Of a DNA stretch of 64,000 bases, positions 10,098 to 19,900 are shown one piece after another. Positions within the stretch are counted from its first letter, which is position 1, and the number at the start of each line of letters is the position of its first letter. This stretch comes from Pseudarthrobacter sp. Fe7 (GTDB lineage: Bacteria; Actinomycetota; Actinomycetes; Actinomycetales; Micrococcaceae). The stretch lies in contig CP099977.1 of NCBI GenBank assembly GCA_024372495.1, positions 434,001-498,000 of the forward strand, given 5' to 3'. Below the pieces are notes generated by a model. That model had not been told where the DNA came from and ran no database searches. It was given only the letters and a program-made list of their open reading frames with translations. Both the position numbers and the translations under genes were made by a program.

Positions 10098-11726
10098 ATG
10101 CTGCGCAGCGGGAATGCGTACGACGGCGGCACGCGGCTTTGGGGCTCAGGGGTGGCCGGTCAGAATGTCAGTGCCTCGATGGATGATGCGTCTATGGGAA
10201 TCGGCGGTGGTGTTGGGGCAGGGTTGGAGGGAGTCCGCGCCTCTGTTGCTGCCCTTGATTCGCTGGACCGTGAGGATAATTTGCTGGCTGCGGGGGTCGG
10301 CATGGACGCTGATGTTGATGTGTTGCAGCGGCGGTATGAGATCCGGCTGGAACGGCTGGAGCTTACAGCCCGCCTGGAGGCCCAACTCGCCGCGGTGAAA
10401 GCAAGCGACGCTGCCGAGGCCGTCTGGTTCCAACAGGCCATGACCCCGCCGGACGCATCAGTCCAGGACCGCACCTACGCCGAGATGTCGGTAGTGGAGG
10501 AGATCGCAGGGGTCCTGACCATCAGCTCCGCGGCAGCCGGGGCGTTCGTGGAACAGTCACGCCGGATCTGTTCGCTGGCGCCTGCTTTTGAGGCGTTATC
10601 TGCCGGGGCGATGTCCTGGCAGCATGCCCGCATCGTTGCTGACGAAACCGAAGGCCTCACCCCTGCTGGTGGTGCCGAGTTGGTTGCGCACTTCTTCGAC
10701 CCTGACGCACCCAACCCCGCCCGCGGCGCAGCCCCGGGCGACCTGGCCCCGGCCCGGTTCCGCGCCAAGGCCCGTACCTGGCGGGAACGCCACCACCCCG
10801 AATCCATCGATAAACGCCACGCCAAAGGTGTGGCCGACCGGCGGATGGAATACACCCCCGACCGCGACGGCATGGCCTGGCTCTCCCTCTACCTGCCAGG
10901 GGACACCGCCTGCGCCATCTGGAACCGCACCACCGCCACCGCCCGCGGCCTCCAAGGCCCCGACGAAACCCGCACCCTCACCCAACTCCGCCCCGACATC
11001 GCCGCATCCCTGCTCCTCGGCACCGGCAATGCCGCCGGGATCGGGAAAGTCCCCGCGCCGCGGGCCGATGTCCTGGTGATGGTGCCGGTGTTCTCCCTGC
11101 TCGGGCTGACGGACGAACCAGCAATCCTGGACGGTTTGGGCCCGGTTCCGGCGTCCCTGGCCCGGAAACTCGTCGCCGACGGAGCGGACTCCTTCTACCG
11201 GGTCATCGTCGACCCCAGGGACGGGGCGCCCCTGGAAATCGGCCGGACGAACTACCGGCTCACCGAAACCATCAAACGCTGGATCAGGATGCGCGACGGA
11301 AAATGCACCTTCCCCGGCTGCAGCAACCGCACCCCCGACAACGACACCGACCACCTCACCGCCTGGAAACACGGCGGCACCACCAACGTCAGCAACCTCG
11401 GACAACTCTGCCCCCGACACCACAGACTCAAACACAACAGCCAATGGACCCCCGACCCGGCCGCCCGGAATCAACCACCCGGCTGGACCTCACCAACCGG
11501 GCGCCACTACAAACCCGAACACCCCGACCCCCAACCAACCCACTGGCCCCGGGAAAGCTGGCCGCAATGGCCTACGCCCGCAGCAATCCAGGCAGAAAAT
11601 CCCAGCCTGGAAGACCTCCCACCCTGGGAACCGGACAACCCCGCGCTCCTGGAACTCAGCGACTTCTCACCCGAGGACCCCGCCTGGGAAGAATTCTTCA
11701 CAAAACCCTTCGTCCTCTCCGGCTAA
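10098..11726 (+). CDS. DUF222 / HNH endonuclease (13E12-repeat family)
   Basis: 542 residues. An N-terminal DUF222 region is followed by a C-terminal HNH nuclease at about residues 396-440: CTFPGCSNR, TDHLTAWKHGG, NLGQLCPRHHRLKH, giving the Cys pairs and His residues of a zinc-stabilised HNH fold. A Pro/Trp-rich acidic tail follows. The family is multicopy in many Actinobacteria and its role is unsettled. The first ATG at 10098 has only a weak purine-rich upstream sequence; ATG 10179 is an alternative. The gene is intact, and its 3' half is richer in CCC/ACC codons than its 5' end. Confidence 0.9.
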   Translation: MLRSGNAYDGGTRLWGSGVAGQNVSASMDDASMGIGGGVGAGLEGVRASVAALDSLDREDNLLAAGVGMDADVDVLQRRYEIRLERLELTARLEAQLAAVKASDAAEAVWFQQAMTPPDASVQDRTYAEMSVVEEIAGVLTISSAAAGAFVEQSRRICSLAPAFEALSAGAMSWQHARIVADETEGLTPAGGAELVAHFFDPDAPNPARGAAPGDLAPARFRAKARTWRERHHPESIDKRHAKGVADRRMEYTPDRDGMAWLSLYLPGDTACAIWNRTTATARGLQGPDETRTLTQLRPDIAASLLLGTGNAAGIGKVPAPRADVLVMVPVFSLLGLTDEPAILDGLGPVPASLARKLVADGADSFYRVIVDPRDGAPLEIGRTNYRLTETIKRWIRMRDGKCTFPGCSNRTPDNDTDHLTAWKHGGTTNVSNLGQLCPRHHRLKHNSQWTPDPAARNQPPGWTSPTGRHYKPEHPDPQPTHWPRESWPQWPTPAAIQAENPSLEDLPPWEPDNPALLELSDFSPEDPAWEEFFTKPFVLSG

Positions 11727-11768
11727 AGCAACTCGCGGTTGGGGATTAGTCCTGCTGCAGTGCCAGGG

Positions 11769-12388
11769 CTATGCCCCGTGGTGCTCGATCAGCCAGCCCG
11801 CCATCTGCCGCGCGCGCTTCCCGGCATCCAGGTCGCCGCCCGTGGCCGAGGTGATTGATCCCTTCATCAGGATCTGCCAGGAACGCGCGAACCCGTCGGG
11901 GTCCACGAGTCCGGCCTCTTCGGCCAGCGCCTGCACGTGGCCCCGGAGCTTTGCCAGGTAGTTGATGCTGGCCTGGCCCAGCGGGTGGGAAGGTCCCATC
12001 TCCAGCAGGACGTGGGTGAAGGTGCTGCCTTCAAAGTCGTCGCGCCGGAACCATTCCTCGAGGACGTCGAAGATGGCCAGCAGGCGCTCAACGGGTGTTT
12101 GTCCCCGCCGCCGGGCCTGGGACACAATCGCCTCGACGGTCCACAGCTTGTCCCGCTGCTCAAGGAACGCCAGGACCAGCGAGTTCTTTGAGGGGAAGTG
12201 CCGGTAGAAGGTGGCCTTTGCCACCCCTGACCGCTCGATAAGCTCATTGACGCCAACGTCCCGGATTCCGCGGCGGGAGAACAGTTCATAGGCCACCGAG
12301 AGGATCCGTTCCACGGAATTGGTGGCGCCGCCCCCGGCGCCAGTTCGGAGGGCGCGTCAGAAATCGGGACCTTCGCCTCTGTGCTCAT
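11769..12388 (-). CDS. TetR/AcrR family transcriptional regulator (one frameshift)
   Basis: The N-terminal helix-turn-helix (ILSVAYELFSRRGIRDVGVNELIERSGVAKATFYRHFPSK, shortened) is typical TetR, followed by an all-alpha ligand-binding domain, ending near 206 residues. The start is taken at ATG 12388 (MSTEAKVPISDAP). The frame changes at about 12331-12335, where a G run is one base short (expected APGGGATNSVERIL). The initiator GTG-like codon right after that point is the fallback if the shift is real. Target genes are unknown. Confidence 0.87.
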
Positions 12389-12514
12389 AGGACATGGAGT
12401 CTAGCGCAGGGGAAGACAGACCAGTCTTCCCCGCTGTAGTGTTTTTCCTACGCAGTTCTTTAGAACACCGCAAGGGGACCCCAGGGGTCCCCGGTTTGGA
12501 GCAAGGAGGCCCCA

Positions 12515-12781
12515 ATGTCAGCAGAGCGGATGTTCCAAAGTGTGCCGTCGGACCCGGATCCCTGGATGTCCAATGACACCCCTGACGAGGTCAGGCAGTT
12601 CGCCATAGAGTCGCTCCGGTGGCAGGCGCAGGAAATCATCGATGAGCTGCTCTGCGGCCAGGACCCAAGTGAAGAGCTTGCGCGGGCCCGCCTCCGCCGC
12701 TGCGTCGCGAGGAACCCGGGCCAGCCTGAGCGCGCACTGCTCGAACAGCTCATGATCAACCGGGACCATTCAGGCCTGTAG
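12515..12781 (+). CDS. Conserved small acidic protein (88 aa), unknown function
   Basis: ATG at 12515 follows a strong AAGGAGG ribosome site at ideal spacing. The product is soluble and mostly helical (DEVRQFAIESLRWQAQEIIDELL, then EELARARLRRCVARNPGQ), with no motif I recognise. It is divergent from the TetR gene and convergent with panC. Confidence 0.7.
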   Translation: MSAERMFQSVPSDPDPWMSNDTPDEVRQFAIESLRWQAQEIIDELLCGQDPSEELARARLRRCVARNPGQPERALLEQLMINRDHSGL

Positions 12782-12815
12782 CGGCCACAGTGGGACAGGC
12801 CCCCACCCCGGACAG

Positions 12816-13745
12816 TTATGAACTCAGCCGCACGTTGTCGATCAGCCGCACCGGGCCCACCTTGGCCGCAATGAGCGCCAGTGCTTCGCCACGGAATGGT
12901 GTTTCCCGGCAGTTCTCGGCCAGCGGCTCGAGGGTGTCCGGGTCCACCACGTCGAAGTAGTCCAGTTCCACCAGCGGCTGGGACTCCACCAGCGCCAGCG
13001 CGGAATCAAGGTCCAGCGGCTCATGGGCGTTCGCCCGCTCCTCCAGAAGCCGGAGCGCCCTGGACAGAACCAGCGCGGCGTCCCGCTCCGCCTCGGACAG
13101 GAAGCGGTTCCGGCTGGACAGCGCCAGTCCGTCCGCAGCGCGAACCGTGGGCACTCCCACGATCTCCACCGGGAAATTGAGGTCGGCGGCCATCCGCCGG
13201 ACCAGCGCCAACTGCTGCGCGTCCTTCTGCCCGAAATAGGCCCGGTATGCCGGCAGGCCGCCGTTGGCGGAGGCCCCATCTGGCGTGCCGGCCGGGAGGC
13301 CCGCCGCCGGTGTCCCGTAATGCAGCAGCTTTGCCACGACGGTCAGGGCGCCATCGAAGTGTCCGGGCCGGGAAGCACCCTCCCATTTCTCGCCAAGGCG
13401 GCCCGACGTAATCCGCACCAAGGGCTGTCCGCCCGGGTAGACCTCTTCCACGGAAGGAGCGAAGGCCAGGTCGACGCCCTGCTCCTCCAGCAGCGCAAGG
13501 TCCGCGTCGAGCGTCCGCGGGTAGCGGTCCAGGTCAGCGGCTTCGCCGAACTGCAGGGGGTTGACGAAGATGCTGGCCAGCACCACGTCGTTGTGCTCGA
13601 CGGCGGTGCGCGCCAGCGTGGCGTGGCCTTCGTGGAGTGCGCCCATGGTGGGCACCAGCCCCTGGGAGGACCCCCGTTTGGCGCCGAGGAGCCGGGCGCT
13701 TTCGGCCCGCAGGCCGGCCACGGTGGTGACGAGTTGAATGGACAT
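12816..13745 (-). CDS. panC: Pantothenate synthetase (pantoate-beta-alanine ligase)
   Basis: Joins pantoate and beta-alanine using ATP in coenzyme A synthesis. 309 residues. The nucleotidyltransferase HIGH-like motif is [10 protein letters not shown] (about 32-41) and the KMSKS-like motif is LSSRNRFLS (about 193-201); GQKDAQQL is also present. ATG at 13745 directly abuts the stop of the upstream DUF2520 gene (0-base gap), so it is the last gene of a translationally coupled folate/pantothenate operon. An Ala/Gly/Pro-rich insert ([20 protein letters not shown]) interrupts the family core and looks like a lineage-specific loop. Confidence 0.96.
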   Translation of the reverse strand: MSIQLVTTVAGLRAESARLLGAKRGSSQGLVPTMGALHEGHATLARTAVEHNDVVLASIFVNPLQFGEAADLDRYPRTLDADLALLEEQGVDLAFAPSVEEVYPGGQPLVRITSGRLGEKWEGASRPGHFDGALTVVAKLLHYGTPAAGLPAGTPDGASANGGLPAYRAYFGQKDAQQLALVRRMAADLNFPVEIVGVPTVRAADGLALSSRNRFLSEAERDAALVLSRALRLLEERANAHEPLDLDSALALVESQPLVELDYFDVVDPDTLEPLAENCRETPFRGEALALIAAKVGPVRLIDNVRLSS

Positions 13746-14652
13746 TCAGTCCTCCTTCGGATCGAGGGCCTCGTGCAGCCCCTTCAGCTGGTCAGGTTTC
13801 AGCAGCCCGCGCCCTTCCGCGCGGAGGGCAGTGGCCCGCGCCATCGCTAGGTAGGCTGCCAGCACGTCGCCGTGCCCGCTGCCGGGCCCGCCGCCGTCGA
13901 ACTCCCGCAACGCCTCGGCATGCGCCCGCACGGTCCCCACGTCACCGCGGGCAACCGGGCCGGTCAGCGCCGACTCCCCCGAGGCCAGCGCGTTCTCCAG
14001 CGTGGCCCGCAGCAGCGGCCCCAGCATGCGCTCGGGCGATTCCACACCCACCTCGCGCAGGAGCCTGCGATGCCTGGGCCACCAAGGTGACCAGGTGGTT
14101 GGAACCGTGGGCCAGGGCCGCATGGTAGAGCGTCCGGTCCGCCTCCGCGATGGCAACGGGCTCCGCCCCCATCTCCACCACCAGCGCCTGCGCGATGGGA
14201 AGCATGGCGGCATCGGCTGTCACACCAAAGGTGCAGTCGAGCAACCGGGTGAGGTCCAGGCTCATTCCCGTGAAGGTCATGGCCGGGTGGAGCGCGAGGG
14301 GAACGGCGCCCGCGGCGCGCACCGGATGCAGCACCCCTACGCCGAACCGGCCGGAAGTATGCGCCACGAGCTGTCCGGGCTGCCAGGCCCCAAGCTTCGC
14401 CAACCCCTCCACCAGGCCTGGCAGGGCGTCGTCGGGCACCGCCAGCAGCACCAGTTCGGCGCGCTCCACGATGTCCTGCACTTCAAGGATGGGCACGCCG
14501 GGGAGCAATGTCTCAGCCCGTTCCCGGCTTGCGTCGGAGACCGCTGACACCCCCACGACGGCGTGCTCGGCGGCACGCAGGGCCGCGCCGAGCACGGCCC
14601 CCACCTTGCCGGCGCCGATGATTCCGACGCCGAGGCGTCCGGGCTTAGCCAT
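13746..14652 (-). CDS. Rossmann-fold oxidoreductase with DUF2520 domain (one frameshift); candidate ketopantoate reductase
   Basis: The N-terminal NAD(P)-binding fold has a GxGxxG variant GIIGAGKVGAVLG at about residues 10-22. The DUF2520 C-terminal helical domain follows (LYHAALAHGSNHLVTLVAQAS). ATG at 14652 overlaps the stop of the upstream PH-domain gene by 8 bases, and its own stop abuts panC. The frame breaks at 14062-14066, where expected GAGCTG reads GAGCCTG (expected AQASQLLREVGVE). Coupling to panC suggests reduction of ketopantoate to pantoate, as proposed for PanG-type enzymes; this is inference from fold and position. Confidence 0.85.
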
Positions 14653-16314
14653 GCTGCTGACCTTCCTGTTGGTAGTGGGTGCGGGCTTCACTGGCTGCGG
14701 GCCCCGGGAGTTCCGCCGCCGGCAGTGGCGTGCCAGCCAGCGAAGTTCCAGGCGCCATCGTCGCAGGCGGCGGCGTCGGCACACCAGCGGGAACAACCTG
14801 CCGCAACCATTGTTCGGTGGTTTGCCGCTTCCTGGCCAGCCGGGCACGCGCCGACTGCTCATCGAAGAGTTGCCTTGCCTCGTCCAGCCCTGCCTGGGTC
14901 AGCCGCGGGGAGACCGGGCCGGCCGTCGTGTGCAGGACCAGGTCCGCCACCCGGAACCGGCGCGCCAGGGGCCCCTGCTGGAGCGCCAGTGACTGCGTGC
15001 GCTGGTGGGGCACCAGCACCAGTTCCCGCCACCATCGCCCGGAGCGGATCAGCAGGGCCGTGTCCGTGGCGGCGAAACCATTCCGCCGCCAGGCCAAGGG
15101 CGCCAGCAACCGGGCCCGCCGCGGCGTGGTGACGAACCCGCCGTCGGAATCCTTTCCTGTGAGGCCCGCGGCAAACACCGCCTCCGGCCGGTCCGTTCCG
15201 GGGTCCGGCAGGACCAGGGAGAGCATGGCCATGACGTCCGCGAGCCTGCCCACCGGCAGGAGGATGGTCCTGGTGTTACCCTCCACGGCGTTGCCGGACG
15301 TCCCGTAGCCGGCGACGTTCACCTGCATCCGGTACCAGCCGAACGGACGCCACAGCGGCGGCTGGGCAATCTTCACCGCCTGGATCCGGCCTGGGGGAAG
15401 CGTCTGTGCCTGCGTGTCCAGCAGTCCGTACCGGAGCCGGATGCCGTCCGGTGAGACCGCCGCCGTGAAGTTGTAGCCCTTGTTGAAGAAGTTCCAGTAG
15501 CTGGCTGCAAGGCCCAGCGCGGCGGGCACCAGGTAGAAGTAGAAGGCGCGGTTGTCTGTCAGTGCGGACAGGACCACGGAGGCGAAGCCGCCCACCACGA
15601 TGAAGAAGCTTTGCTCGCTCAGCAGCAGCGACCCGATAAGGCGCGACGGCGGCACGCTGAGTACCGTGAATTCCGGCGCCTCGGGGGCTGGCTGGCCAAC
15701 GTGGACGGACCGGCCCCCGGACCAGTGGCCACCGTTGAACCGGCGCCGGCCGAAGCCACGGATACGGCGCCGGAAGCGCGCGCCAGGATGGTGGCTCGCA
15801 GCTGGCGGCCGTCTCCAATCCTGAGGTAGGCCAGGCGCACGGCGGATTCGCCGGCGTCGGCAACCTCGAACTTGAGTTCGGCAAGGCCAAAGATGCGGGC
15901 CAGCAGGGGCTGCACAATGTCGATGGCCTGCACCCGGTCCAGCCGCGCCTGCCGGTGCTGGCGGAACAGGAGCCCGCTGTTGACCCGGACATAGCCGCCG
16001 GAAACCTGGTACTTGGTGAAGTACCAGGTCAGGACGAACCCCAGGACCGCCACCGCAAGCACCACCGCCCCACCGCCCAGGAGCCAGGGCGCACGTCGGG
16101 CGAAGCCGTCCTCAAACACGGGCTGGCCCTGAAGCGTCCGCTCAAACAGGTCCCGGCCAAAGAAGAATGCAATGGCAGCCAGCGCAACCCAGCCGCGCAC
16201 GAAAGGTGAGGCAGGATGCACCCGCAGCCATTCGCCGTCGGATGTTCCGTAGCTTTCCGATACCGCGGCAGGTGGGAGCGCAGGCGCCCCGGGCGCCGGA
16301 CCGTCAGTGGTCAC
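14645..16314 (-). CDS. PH (bPH2/YdbT-like) domain membrane protein (one frameshift)
   Basis: Several transmembrane helices (WVALAAIAFFFG, LGGGAVVLAVAVLGFVLTWYF, SFFIVVGGFASVVLSAL, YLVPAALGLAASYW) are interleaved with repeated bacterial PH units (YVRVNSGLLFRQHRQARLDRVQ; IRLRYGLLDTQAQTLPPGRIQ; ALLIRSGRWWRELVLVPHQRTQ), the YdbT layout. GTG at 16314 overlaps the stop of the smaller PH gene in a GTGA, so the pair is coupled. The frame breaks near 15690, where a C run is one short (expected APEFTVLSVPPSRL). A Pro-rich cytoplasmic tail ends the protein. Function is unknown; such pairs are cell-envelope associated. Confidence 0.85.
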
Positions 16315-16823
16315 AGTCCTGCCAGCCTGGCTTCGCCGCGGACGGCCAGCTGTTCCCTCAGCCGGGCGCCTTCCGCTGCCGGGAGGCCGGGAATGCGCGC
16401 GTTGGTGCCGGGTGACGCAGTGTGCAGCTTTACGGTGCACAGTCCCAGCCCGCGCTCCACCGGTCCCACGGCGATGTCCACATACTGCATGCGGCCGTAC
16501 GGGACAGCCATGGTGCGCTGGAAGAAGATGCCGCTCCTGACCAGAAGGTCGTCGTCGCGCTCCGCGTAGCCGATGGCCCGGACCTGCCGTGGGATCAGGA
16601 CCAGCCGCCATAAAGCAACCACCACGGTGATGGCCGGAACGGCAATGGCCAGCCACAGCGCCGGCCACCGCCACCATCCCAGGAGGACAAACACCAGTGG
16701 CGCGGACAGGACCAGCACCGCGGCGAGGTTGGCCAGGGCCCATTCCACCAGACGGACCGTGACGTATTTCGGTGACACCCGCTGCCAGGCGATACCCGGC
16801 GGGTCAATCGCCTCGGTATGCAT
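16311..16823 (-). CDS. PH (bPH2/YdbS-like) domain membrane protein (170 aa)
   Basis: Two transmembrane helices (ANLAAVLVLSAPLVFVLLG; LWLAIAVPAITVVVALW) are followed by one bacterial PH domain (DDLLVRSGIFFQRTMAVPYGRMQYVDIAVGP region), the typical YdbS arrangement. ATG 16823 is chosen because the protein then begins MHTEAIDPPG, with the usual N-terminal length. It overlaps the preceding DUF3180 stop by 20 bases and the next gene by 4. It partners with the YdbT-like protein. Confidence 0.85.
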   Translation of the reverse strand: MHTEAIDPPGIAWQRVSPKYVTVRLVEWALANLAAVLVLSAPLVFVLLGWWRWPALWLAIAVPAITVVVALWRLVLIPRQVRAIGYAERDDDLLVRSGIFFQRTMAVPYGRMQYVDIAVGPVERGLGLCTVKLHTASPGTNARIPGLPAAEGARLREQLAVRGEARLAGL

Positions 16824-17352
16824 ATTCGCCTTCCCCCGCGGCTTCCCCGCGGGCAGGCCGGCCCTTCTTCCCCTCAATGCCGTTGGTGTCGCCGTCTTCC
16901 GGCGGGATCCTGCAGAAACGCTCGACTACGAGCCCCACCACGATCATCACCAGGCCGCCGCCGGCCATGCCCAGGGCCAGCCAGGTGATGCCCTGGTCGT
17001 TGCGCAGGCTCCAAATCCGCAGCTGGTCCAGGAAGATGCCAACGTGCCAGCCCAGCAGCACCGTTCCCGCGTAAGCGCACGCCTGCGCCAGGATCAAGGT
17101 CCGTGCAGCCAGAAGGGGATCCAGCCGGGTCTTCCTGGCCGTACTGTTGGGCTTGAGGCTGTTGCGCCACCTCAGGACCCGGAGGCCGAGAATCAGCGTG
17201 ATGATCACGATGACGCCCATCGTGGCAAGGGCGGTGGCCGGCAGGACCGGCGTGGCGATGCTGTACCGGCTGGTGACAACCGTGGCCGACCAGCCCGCGA
17301 CGGCCAGGATGACGCAGATCAGGAGCAGGCGCAGGGGGTTGATGGGTTTCAT
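16804..17352 (-). CDS. DUF3180 membrane protein (182 aa)
   Basis: Four transmembrane helices at about residues 8-26, 36-56, 86-106 and 121-141. The hydrophilic C-terminal tail is rich in Gly, Glu and Arg. DUF3180 is an actinobacterial family of unknown function, regularly found after folK, as here. ATG at 17352 overlaps the folK stop (ATGA). Confidence 0.85.
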   Translation of the reverse strand: MKPINPLRLLLICVILAVAGWSATVVTSRYSIATPVLPATALATMGVIVIITLILGLRVLRWRNSLKPNSTARKTRLDPLLAARTLILAQACAYAGTVLLGWHVGIFLDQLRIWSLRNDQGITWLALGMAGGGLVMIVVGLVVERFCRIPPEDGDTNGIEGKKGRPARGEAAGEGEYAYRGD

Positions 17353-17894
17353 CGCTCCTCCACTGCTCCCGCTGTCGGCATGCCGTCAAAGTCCCCGAAC
17401 CCGTCAAATGGGGCGAGATCGCGAAAATCGTCCGCCTGCACCGCCAGGGTGCCGATCCGTTCGCCGTTCAGCGTGGCGGTGGGTTCGATCAGCGACCACG
17501 GGTACAGCACGAACGCCCGGGACGCCGCCCGGGGGTGCGGGATGGTCAGGTCGGGGTCGTCGCTGCGGAGCTCGCCGTAGGTGATGATGTCGACGTCGAG
17601 CGTCCGCGGCCCCCAGTGGACCTCGCGGACGCGGAGGTGCTTGTTCTCCACGGCCTGGCAGTGTTCCAGCAGTTCCTGCGGTGTCAGGATGGTTTCCACC
17701 GTGATCACCATGTTCAGGAAGTCCGGTTGCCCCGGCGGCCCGCCGACGGCCTTGGTCTGGACGATGGGCGAGACAGCGAGGAGCCGGACTTCCGGCGGAT
17801 CCACCAGGTCCGCCACGGCCTCGGTCAGCGTCTCGTTCCGTTCACCAAGGTTGCTTCCCAGGGCGAGCACGGCCTTGGTGTAGATCCCGTTCAT
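17349..17894 (-). CDS. folK: 6-hydroxymethyl-7,8-dihydropterin pyrophosphokinase
   Basis: Transfers pyrophosphate from ATP to hydroxymethyl-dihydropterin for FolP. HPPK hallmarks are ALGSNLGERNETL at the N-terminus and VHWGPRTLDVDIITYG (consensus W-GPR-LDiDil) at about 92-107, then IPHPRAASRAFVLYPW. 181 residues. ATGA overlaps with folB upstream and DUF3180 downstream show a tightly coupled operon. Confidence 0.95.
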   Translation of the reverse strand: MNGIYTKAVLALGSNLGERNETLTEAVADLVDPPEVRLLAVSPIVQTKAVGGPPGQPDFLNMVITVETILTPQELLEHCQAVENKHLRVREVHWGPRTLDVDIITYGELRSDDPDLTIPHPRAASRAFVLYPWSLIEPTATLNGERIGTLAVQADDFRDLAPFDGFGDFDGMPTAGAVEER

Positions 17895-18283
17895 GCCGTT
17901 GTCCCGGACAGCGCATGGGCGGCGGGGACGCGTTCCCGGTGGACGGTCACTGCAACGTCGCCGAACGGGACCTCGATGGGGGCTTGGGGCTTGTGGACGG
18001 TGATGTCGACGGCGTGGAGGCTGAATTCGGCCAGGAGGCTGTCGGCGATCCGCACGGCGAGTGCCTCGATGAGGTTCAGGGGCTCGGCGGTGATCCAGTC
18101 GGTAATACGCTGCGCCACCTCACCGTAGTGGGCAGTGTCCCGGACGTCGTCGGACTGCGCCGCTTCGGTGAAGTCCAGGTAAAGCACTGCGTCCACAACA
18201 AAGGGCTGGCCCTCCCGGCGTTCGAAATCGAAGACACCGTGATAGCCCACGGCGGTAACTCCGGTCAGCGTAATCCTGTCCAT
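17891..18283 (-). CDS. folB: Dihydroneopterin aldolase
   Basis: 130 residues. Core DRITLTGVTAVGYHGVFDFERREGQPFVVD contains the catalytic Tyr and the HGV(F)xxE signature. VTVHKPQAPI near the C-terminus holds the conserved Lys-Pro. Converts dihydroneopterin to hydroxymethyl-dihydropterin plus glycolaldehyde. ATG at 18283 lies 13 bases after the folP stop, and the stop overlaps folK by 4. Confidence 0.94.
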   Translation of the reverse strand: MDRITLTGVTAVGYHGVFDFERREGQPFVVDAVLYLDFTEAAQSDDVRDTAHYGEVAQRITDWITAEPLNLIEALAVRIADSLLAEFSLHAVDITVHKPQAPIEVPFGDVAVTVHRERVPAAHALSGTTA

Positions 18284-18296
18284 GGGTCCCCCGGCC

Positions 18297-19237
18297 CTAT
18301 TGCATTTTGGGTACGGCTTGTGTCTTGGGTACTGCCGCCATGCGCGCGGCCACCTTGACGGCGTCAAGGCTGGAGCCGACGTCGTGCACGCGGACGGCCC
18401 AGGCCCCGCGGAAGGCGCTGACGGCGGTGATTGCAGCCGTGGCGCCGTCGCGCTCCTCGGGAGCTGCGGACTTTCCGGCGACGGTGAGCAGGGTGCCGAG
18501 GAAACGCTTGCGGGATGCCGCCACCAGGACCTTGTGGCCCAGGCTGTCCAGCTGGTCCAGGTTCTGGAGCAGCTCCCAGTTCTGCGCGTCGTTCTTGGCG
18601 AAGCCCAGTCCGGGATCGATGATGATCTGCTCCCGGCTGACACCGGCGGCGTACAGCTTGTCCCGTACTCCTGCCAGGCTCCGCCACCACTTCCCCGGCC
18701 ACGTCCGAGTACTCGGCGAGTGAGTTCATGGTCCTGGCGTCCCCGCGGCGGTGCGTGAGGATGTAGGGGGCTTTGGACGCTGCCACCAGGCTCCACCATC
18801 TCCGGTTCGATGGTCAGCCCGGAGACGTCATTGATGATGGCCGCGCCAGCCTTGAGGGCTGCGGCCGCGGTGGAGGCATGGGTGGTGTCGATGCTGACCA
18901 GGGCGCCGGCCTTCACCAGCGCCTCGATCACGGGCAGGACGCGGCGCTGCTCTTCATCCGGTGTGACATCCTCAGCGCCGGGCCGTGTGGATTCGCCCCC
19001 GACGTCGATGATGTCCGCTCCCGCATAGAACATCCGCAGGCCGGCCGCGATCGCGGTGTCCGCAGTGGCGTGCTTGCCGCCGTCGCTGAACGAATCCGGG
19101 GTGACGTTCAGGATGCCCATGACCAGGGTGCGGCCCGTGGGGAGGTCTTCGAAGCGCGCGGCCGGGCGTGGCTTGCGCAGGATGGGCAGCGGGGACGTTG
19201 CGGGCCCCGTTCCTGGGGCTGCAGCGAGTGAATCCAT
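18297..19237 (-). CDS. folP: Dihydropteroate synthase (two frameshifts)
   Basis: Condenses p-aminobenzoate with the pterin pyrophosphate; target of sulfonamides. The first frame has the two DHPS signatures MGILNVTPDSFSDGG and DIIDVGGESTRPGA. The last frame has VAASRKRFLG and VRVHDVGSSLDAVKVA. At 18788-18792 and at 18676-18680 expected CAGCTC (minus-strand GAGCTG) has gained a base. Both breaks restore similarity when undone (EMVELVAASKAPYILTHRRG; AGEVVAELAGVRDKL). Without repair the 5' frame runs through into folB, giving a spurious 448-residue reading. Start ATG 19237, 9 bases after the folE stop. Confidence 0.93.
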
Positions 19238-19246
19238 GGTCTGTGG

Positions 19247-19891
19247 TTACCTTCCGAGGATGAGGCTCATGGCTTCGGCACGGGTGGCCGGGTCATGAAG
19301 CTGCCCGCGGACCGCACTGGTGACGGTCTTCGCTCCGGGCTTGCGGACGCCGCGCATGGACATGCACATGTGCTCGCATTCAACAACGACGATGGCGCCA
19401 CGGGGCTTGAGGTGACGCACCATCGCTTCGACAATTTCAGTAGTAAGCCGTTCCTGCACCTGGGGGCGGCGGGCGTAGATGTCCACCAGCCGGGCCAGCT
19501 TGCTCAGCCCGGTCACCTTACCGTCGTGCGAGGGGATGTAGCCAACGTGGGCCACCCCGTGGAACGGCACCAGATGGTGCTCGCACGTGGAGTAGAAGGG
19601 AATGTCCTTGACCAAGACCAGTTCCTCGTGGTCCAGGTCGAAGGTGGTGGACAGGACGTCCGCGGGATCATGGTGCAGTCCGGCGAACACCTCGGCGTAG
19701 GCCTTGGCTACCCGTTTGGGGGTGTCCACGAGGCCCCCGCGGTCCGGGTCCTCCCCGATGGCCAGGAGGATTTCGCGGACGGCTGCCTCGATGCGGGGCC
19801 GGTCCACCTTTTCGCTTTTGGAGCGGCGGGAACCGTCCCCCGCGGGGTGGGCGGCGGTGGCGGGAACGTCGTCGTCGTCGAAGTGGGTCAC
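19247..19891 (-). CDS. folE: GTP cyclohydrolase I
   Basis: First step of folate synthesis, GTP to dihydroneopterin triphosphate. 214 residues. Zinc ligands are in [10 protein letters not shown] and [43 protein letters not shown] is typical. The variable first 30 residues are acidic. It follows ftsH by 9 bases and precedes folP by 9. Confidence 0.96.
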   Translation of the reverse strand: MTHFDDDDVPATAAHPAGDGSRRSKSEKVDRPRIEAAVREILLAIGEDPDRGGLVDTPKRVAKAYAEVFAGLHHDPADVLSTTFDLDHEELVLVKDIPFYSTCEHHLVPFHGVAHVGYIPSHDGKVTGLSKLARLVDIYARRPQVQERLTTEIVEAMVRHLKPRGAIVVVECEHMCMSMRGVRKPGAKTVTSAVRGQLHDPATRAEAMSLILGR

Positions 19892-19900
19892 GGTGAAAGT

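Noticed and set aside
10098..11726. HNH gene as part of a prophage or intein
   Set aside because: The DUF222 architecture is the common 13E12 family, and neighbours show no phage or host-gene context.
17891..19237. A 448-residue FolP-FolB fusion
   Set aside because: The middle third is folP read out of frame after an AGCT-type insertion; the real folP stop is at 18297 and folB starts at 18283.
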